Positions 29,172-30,525 of a stretch of DNA of 30,525 bases are shown here, piece by piece. The stretch lies in the NCBI GenBank assembly GCA_049999805.1, contig JBNGIO010006136.1, positions 1 through 30,525 of the forward strand, given 5' to 3'. Position numbers and translations under genes: made by a program. Positions within the stretch are counted from its first letter, which is position 1. Each line of letters begins with the position of its first letter. The notes below the pieces were generated by a model. That model was given only the letters and a program-made list of their open reading frames with translations, had not been told where the DNA came from and ran no database searches. This stretch comes from Folioceros fuciformis (lineage: Eukaryota; Anthocerotophyta; Anthocerotopsida; Anthocerotales).

Positions 29172-30525
29172 CTTAAAAACATGGATTGGGCACAGGACGA
29201 AATCACGTCACGGCACAAAGAGTCGGAAGAATAGAGGACCTGAGCAGCCGAAACACTGCTAATCATCAAAGGCTCTGAGTACTTCAGAACACAACGGGCG
29301 GGGGCCTACCAGTGGCTAGCCCACCCGCAGATCACCTAAAGCAGACAAAGTCAAAGATGATAACACTGACCGGTAGAAGAGCGGGTTCCTCAGTGCAAAC
29401 CTGGAACCACGAAGTTCAAAGACACATTTTTCTCACTACCAGAGCTCTGATCACCAGCGCACTTTTAAAGGACTAGTGCGGTATTTGTGCCAAACGGCAC
29501 CAAGTTGGTCCCCCCCCCCCCCGCCCCACCATACTCTGCCTTGGCAAGTGTCGGACGATACCTCATTGGGCACATCGTTTTACACCTTGGACAATCTGAA
29601 AACAAAACTAGGCAGAAGCAATTATGCAATTTTTTGGTCAGTACTTCACTTACAAAGGATTCAGGCACCCATACATGACCTTCCCCTTCATAGGAGAGCA
29701 AATAAAATTCTGGCAATTTGACCAGGCAAGCGCTGACGTTTGACACTGTGCATGAGCGTTGAAAATCATTAGTATCACACACCGGTGTCTTCATTTTGAA
29801 AAAGGCCTAGCAACCACGTGAATGGTATTAGAGTTTCACCATGGGCAATGTGTCATCTTGCTCGTTCTTGGACCGATTGGGAGCAAAAATTCGACACTGC
29901 AGCCATAACCACCATTAACATCTGTTTCCAACTTTATACAGGATGGAACACAAAGGGTTCTCCAACATTCAGGTTCTAAGAAAACATGCACCTAAACACA
30001 GGAACTATGCTTCATCTATCGAAAAAAAACGCTCAGCTAGGTGCCTTTAAAAGCCGTCGTAGCATTCTCCATAGACTGCAAGACGTCTTGGAGACGCCTT
30101 CGAGTTTCTTCTCAAACACATCTGTATCTTCCACTGCCCACTCTAATGTGGATAATGGTTTAATTCTTTCTTGAAACGGGGCAAAACCTCATAATAATGT
30201 ATACGCTTGGTGCAAATTCAGCGCAACGCTTGTTGACGTCAATTCCCTATCTTTAACAATGTCATTATCAATTTTAGCATAAAACCACTTTGAATGTACC
30301 AATGAGAAAATGTAGAAAAAAAATAGTGAAAACTAAGGGTAGGGAGCCGACATGTCAGGGCCCTGCCCCTCATACTTTTCTTCTTTATACCAGCCTACAT
30401 TAATTTATATATTAAGATATTTACAATCTATATGTTTAAGTTATATAGTTGAGTGGTTAAGTTAGAAGCCTTGCATAGGGTAGCGTAAATAGGATCGATA
30501 GCGTAGGAAAGAATTGAGAATCAAA

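Larger units (their letters stand above)
28333..30525. other. Region downstream of the transporter, no confident gene
   Basis: The first few hundred bases probably include the transporter's 3' UTR. Beyond that there are short coding-like frames on the minus strand (28681-28869, 29049-29171, and FEKKLEGVSKTSC near 30100). They could be exons of a gene entering from the right, but I could not join them. A run of 13 C occurs at 29510-29522. The last 250 bp are AT-rich. Confidence 0.4.

Noticed and set aside
1-30525. tRNA, rRNA or snRNA genes
   Set aside because: I looked for cloverleaf and box motifs by eye on both strands and found nothing I could support; a tRNAscan/Infernal run would be decisive.

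Overview
The window is nuclear DNA from a green-lineage (streptophyte) eukaryote. Spliced genes with short introns encode a plant-type tail-anchored TOM20, a plant nucleotide-sugar transporter, a plant BAR/proline-rich protein and two WD40 proteins of the CreC/WDR20 and WDR89 types. There is also a Ty1/copia element primed by tRNA-iMet and short Arabidopsis-type telomere motifs (CCCTAAA). A charophyte alga or a non-seed plant fits best, but the sequence alone does not settle the lineage. Two runs of exactly 100 N show a draft scaffold.

Left part (1-5855): no intact gene seen. It holds an AT-rich edge, a perfect 18-bp inverted repeat, several two-copy direct repeats (47, 170 and about 289 bp periods), a pair of about 130-bp repeats that each carry a long hairpin, a 25-bp minisatellite, a 57-bp-period repeat, and coding-like fragments interrupted by stops that I could not assign.

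Mobile part (5856-12002): a complete but decayed Ty1/copia LTR retrotransposon lies on the minus strand. It has TG...CA LTRs of 153 and 157 bp, a 5-bp target duplication (CATTC), a tRNA-iMet primer site, a polypurine tract, and recognisable zinc knuckle, protease, integrase, reverse transcriptase and RNase H, all broken by stops and frameshifts. Its 3' region contains, antisense, an 81-codon open stretch bounded by good splice signals, which looks like a captured host exon. Minisatellites (31 and 39 bp units) and a 64-codon coding-like frame follow up to 13360.

Right part (13900-28332): the gene-rich half. In order: an F-box protein (-, probably truncated), a CreC/WDR20-like WD40 protein (-, 11 exons, one GC-AG intron), a BAR-domain proline-rich protein like Arabidopsis At2g33490 (+, 9 exons), a WDR89-like WD40 protein (-, 8 exons), TOM20 (+, 5 exons) and a UDP-rhamnose/UDP-galactose transporter-like protein (+, 5 exons). 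I rebuilt every exon by hand; each model keeps frame throughout and gives a length normal for its family. WDR89-like and TOM20 are head to head, with 192 bp between start codons. CreC/WDR20-like and BAR are also divergent but separated by about 2 kb with an AT-rich island. BAR and WDR89-like converge with only 85 bp between stops.

The genes are housekeeping functions (deubiquitinase cofactor, membrane shaping, mitochondrial import, Golgi sugar transport), not one pathway. I see no convincing new multi-gene system. The best leads are the exon inside the copia element, the decayed coding fragments at the left, and the compact divergent promoter.
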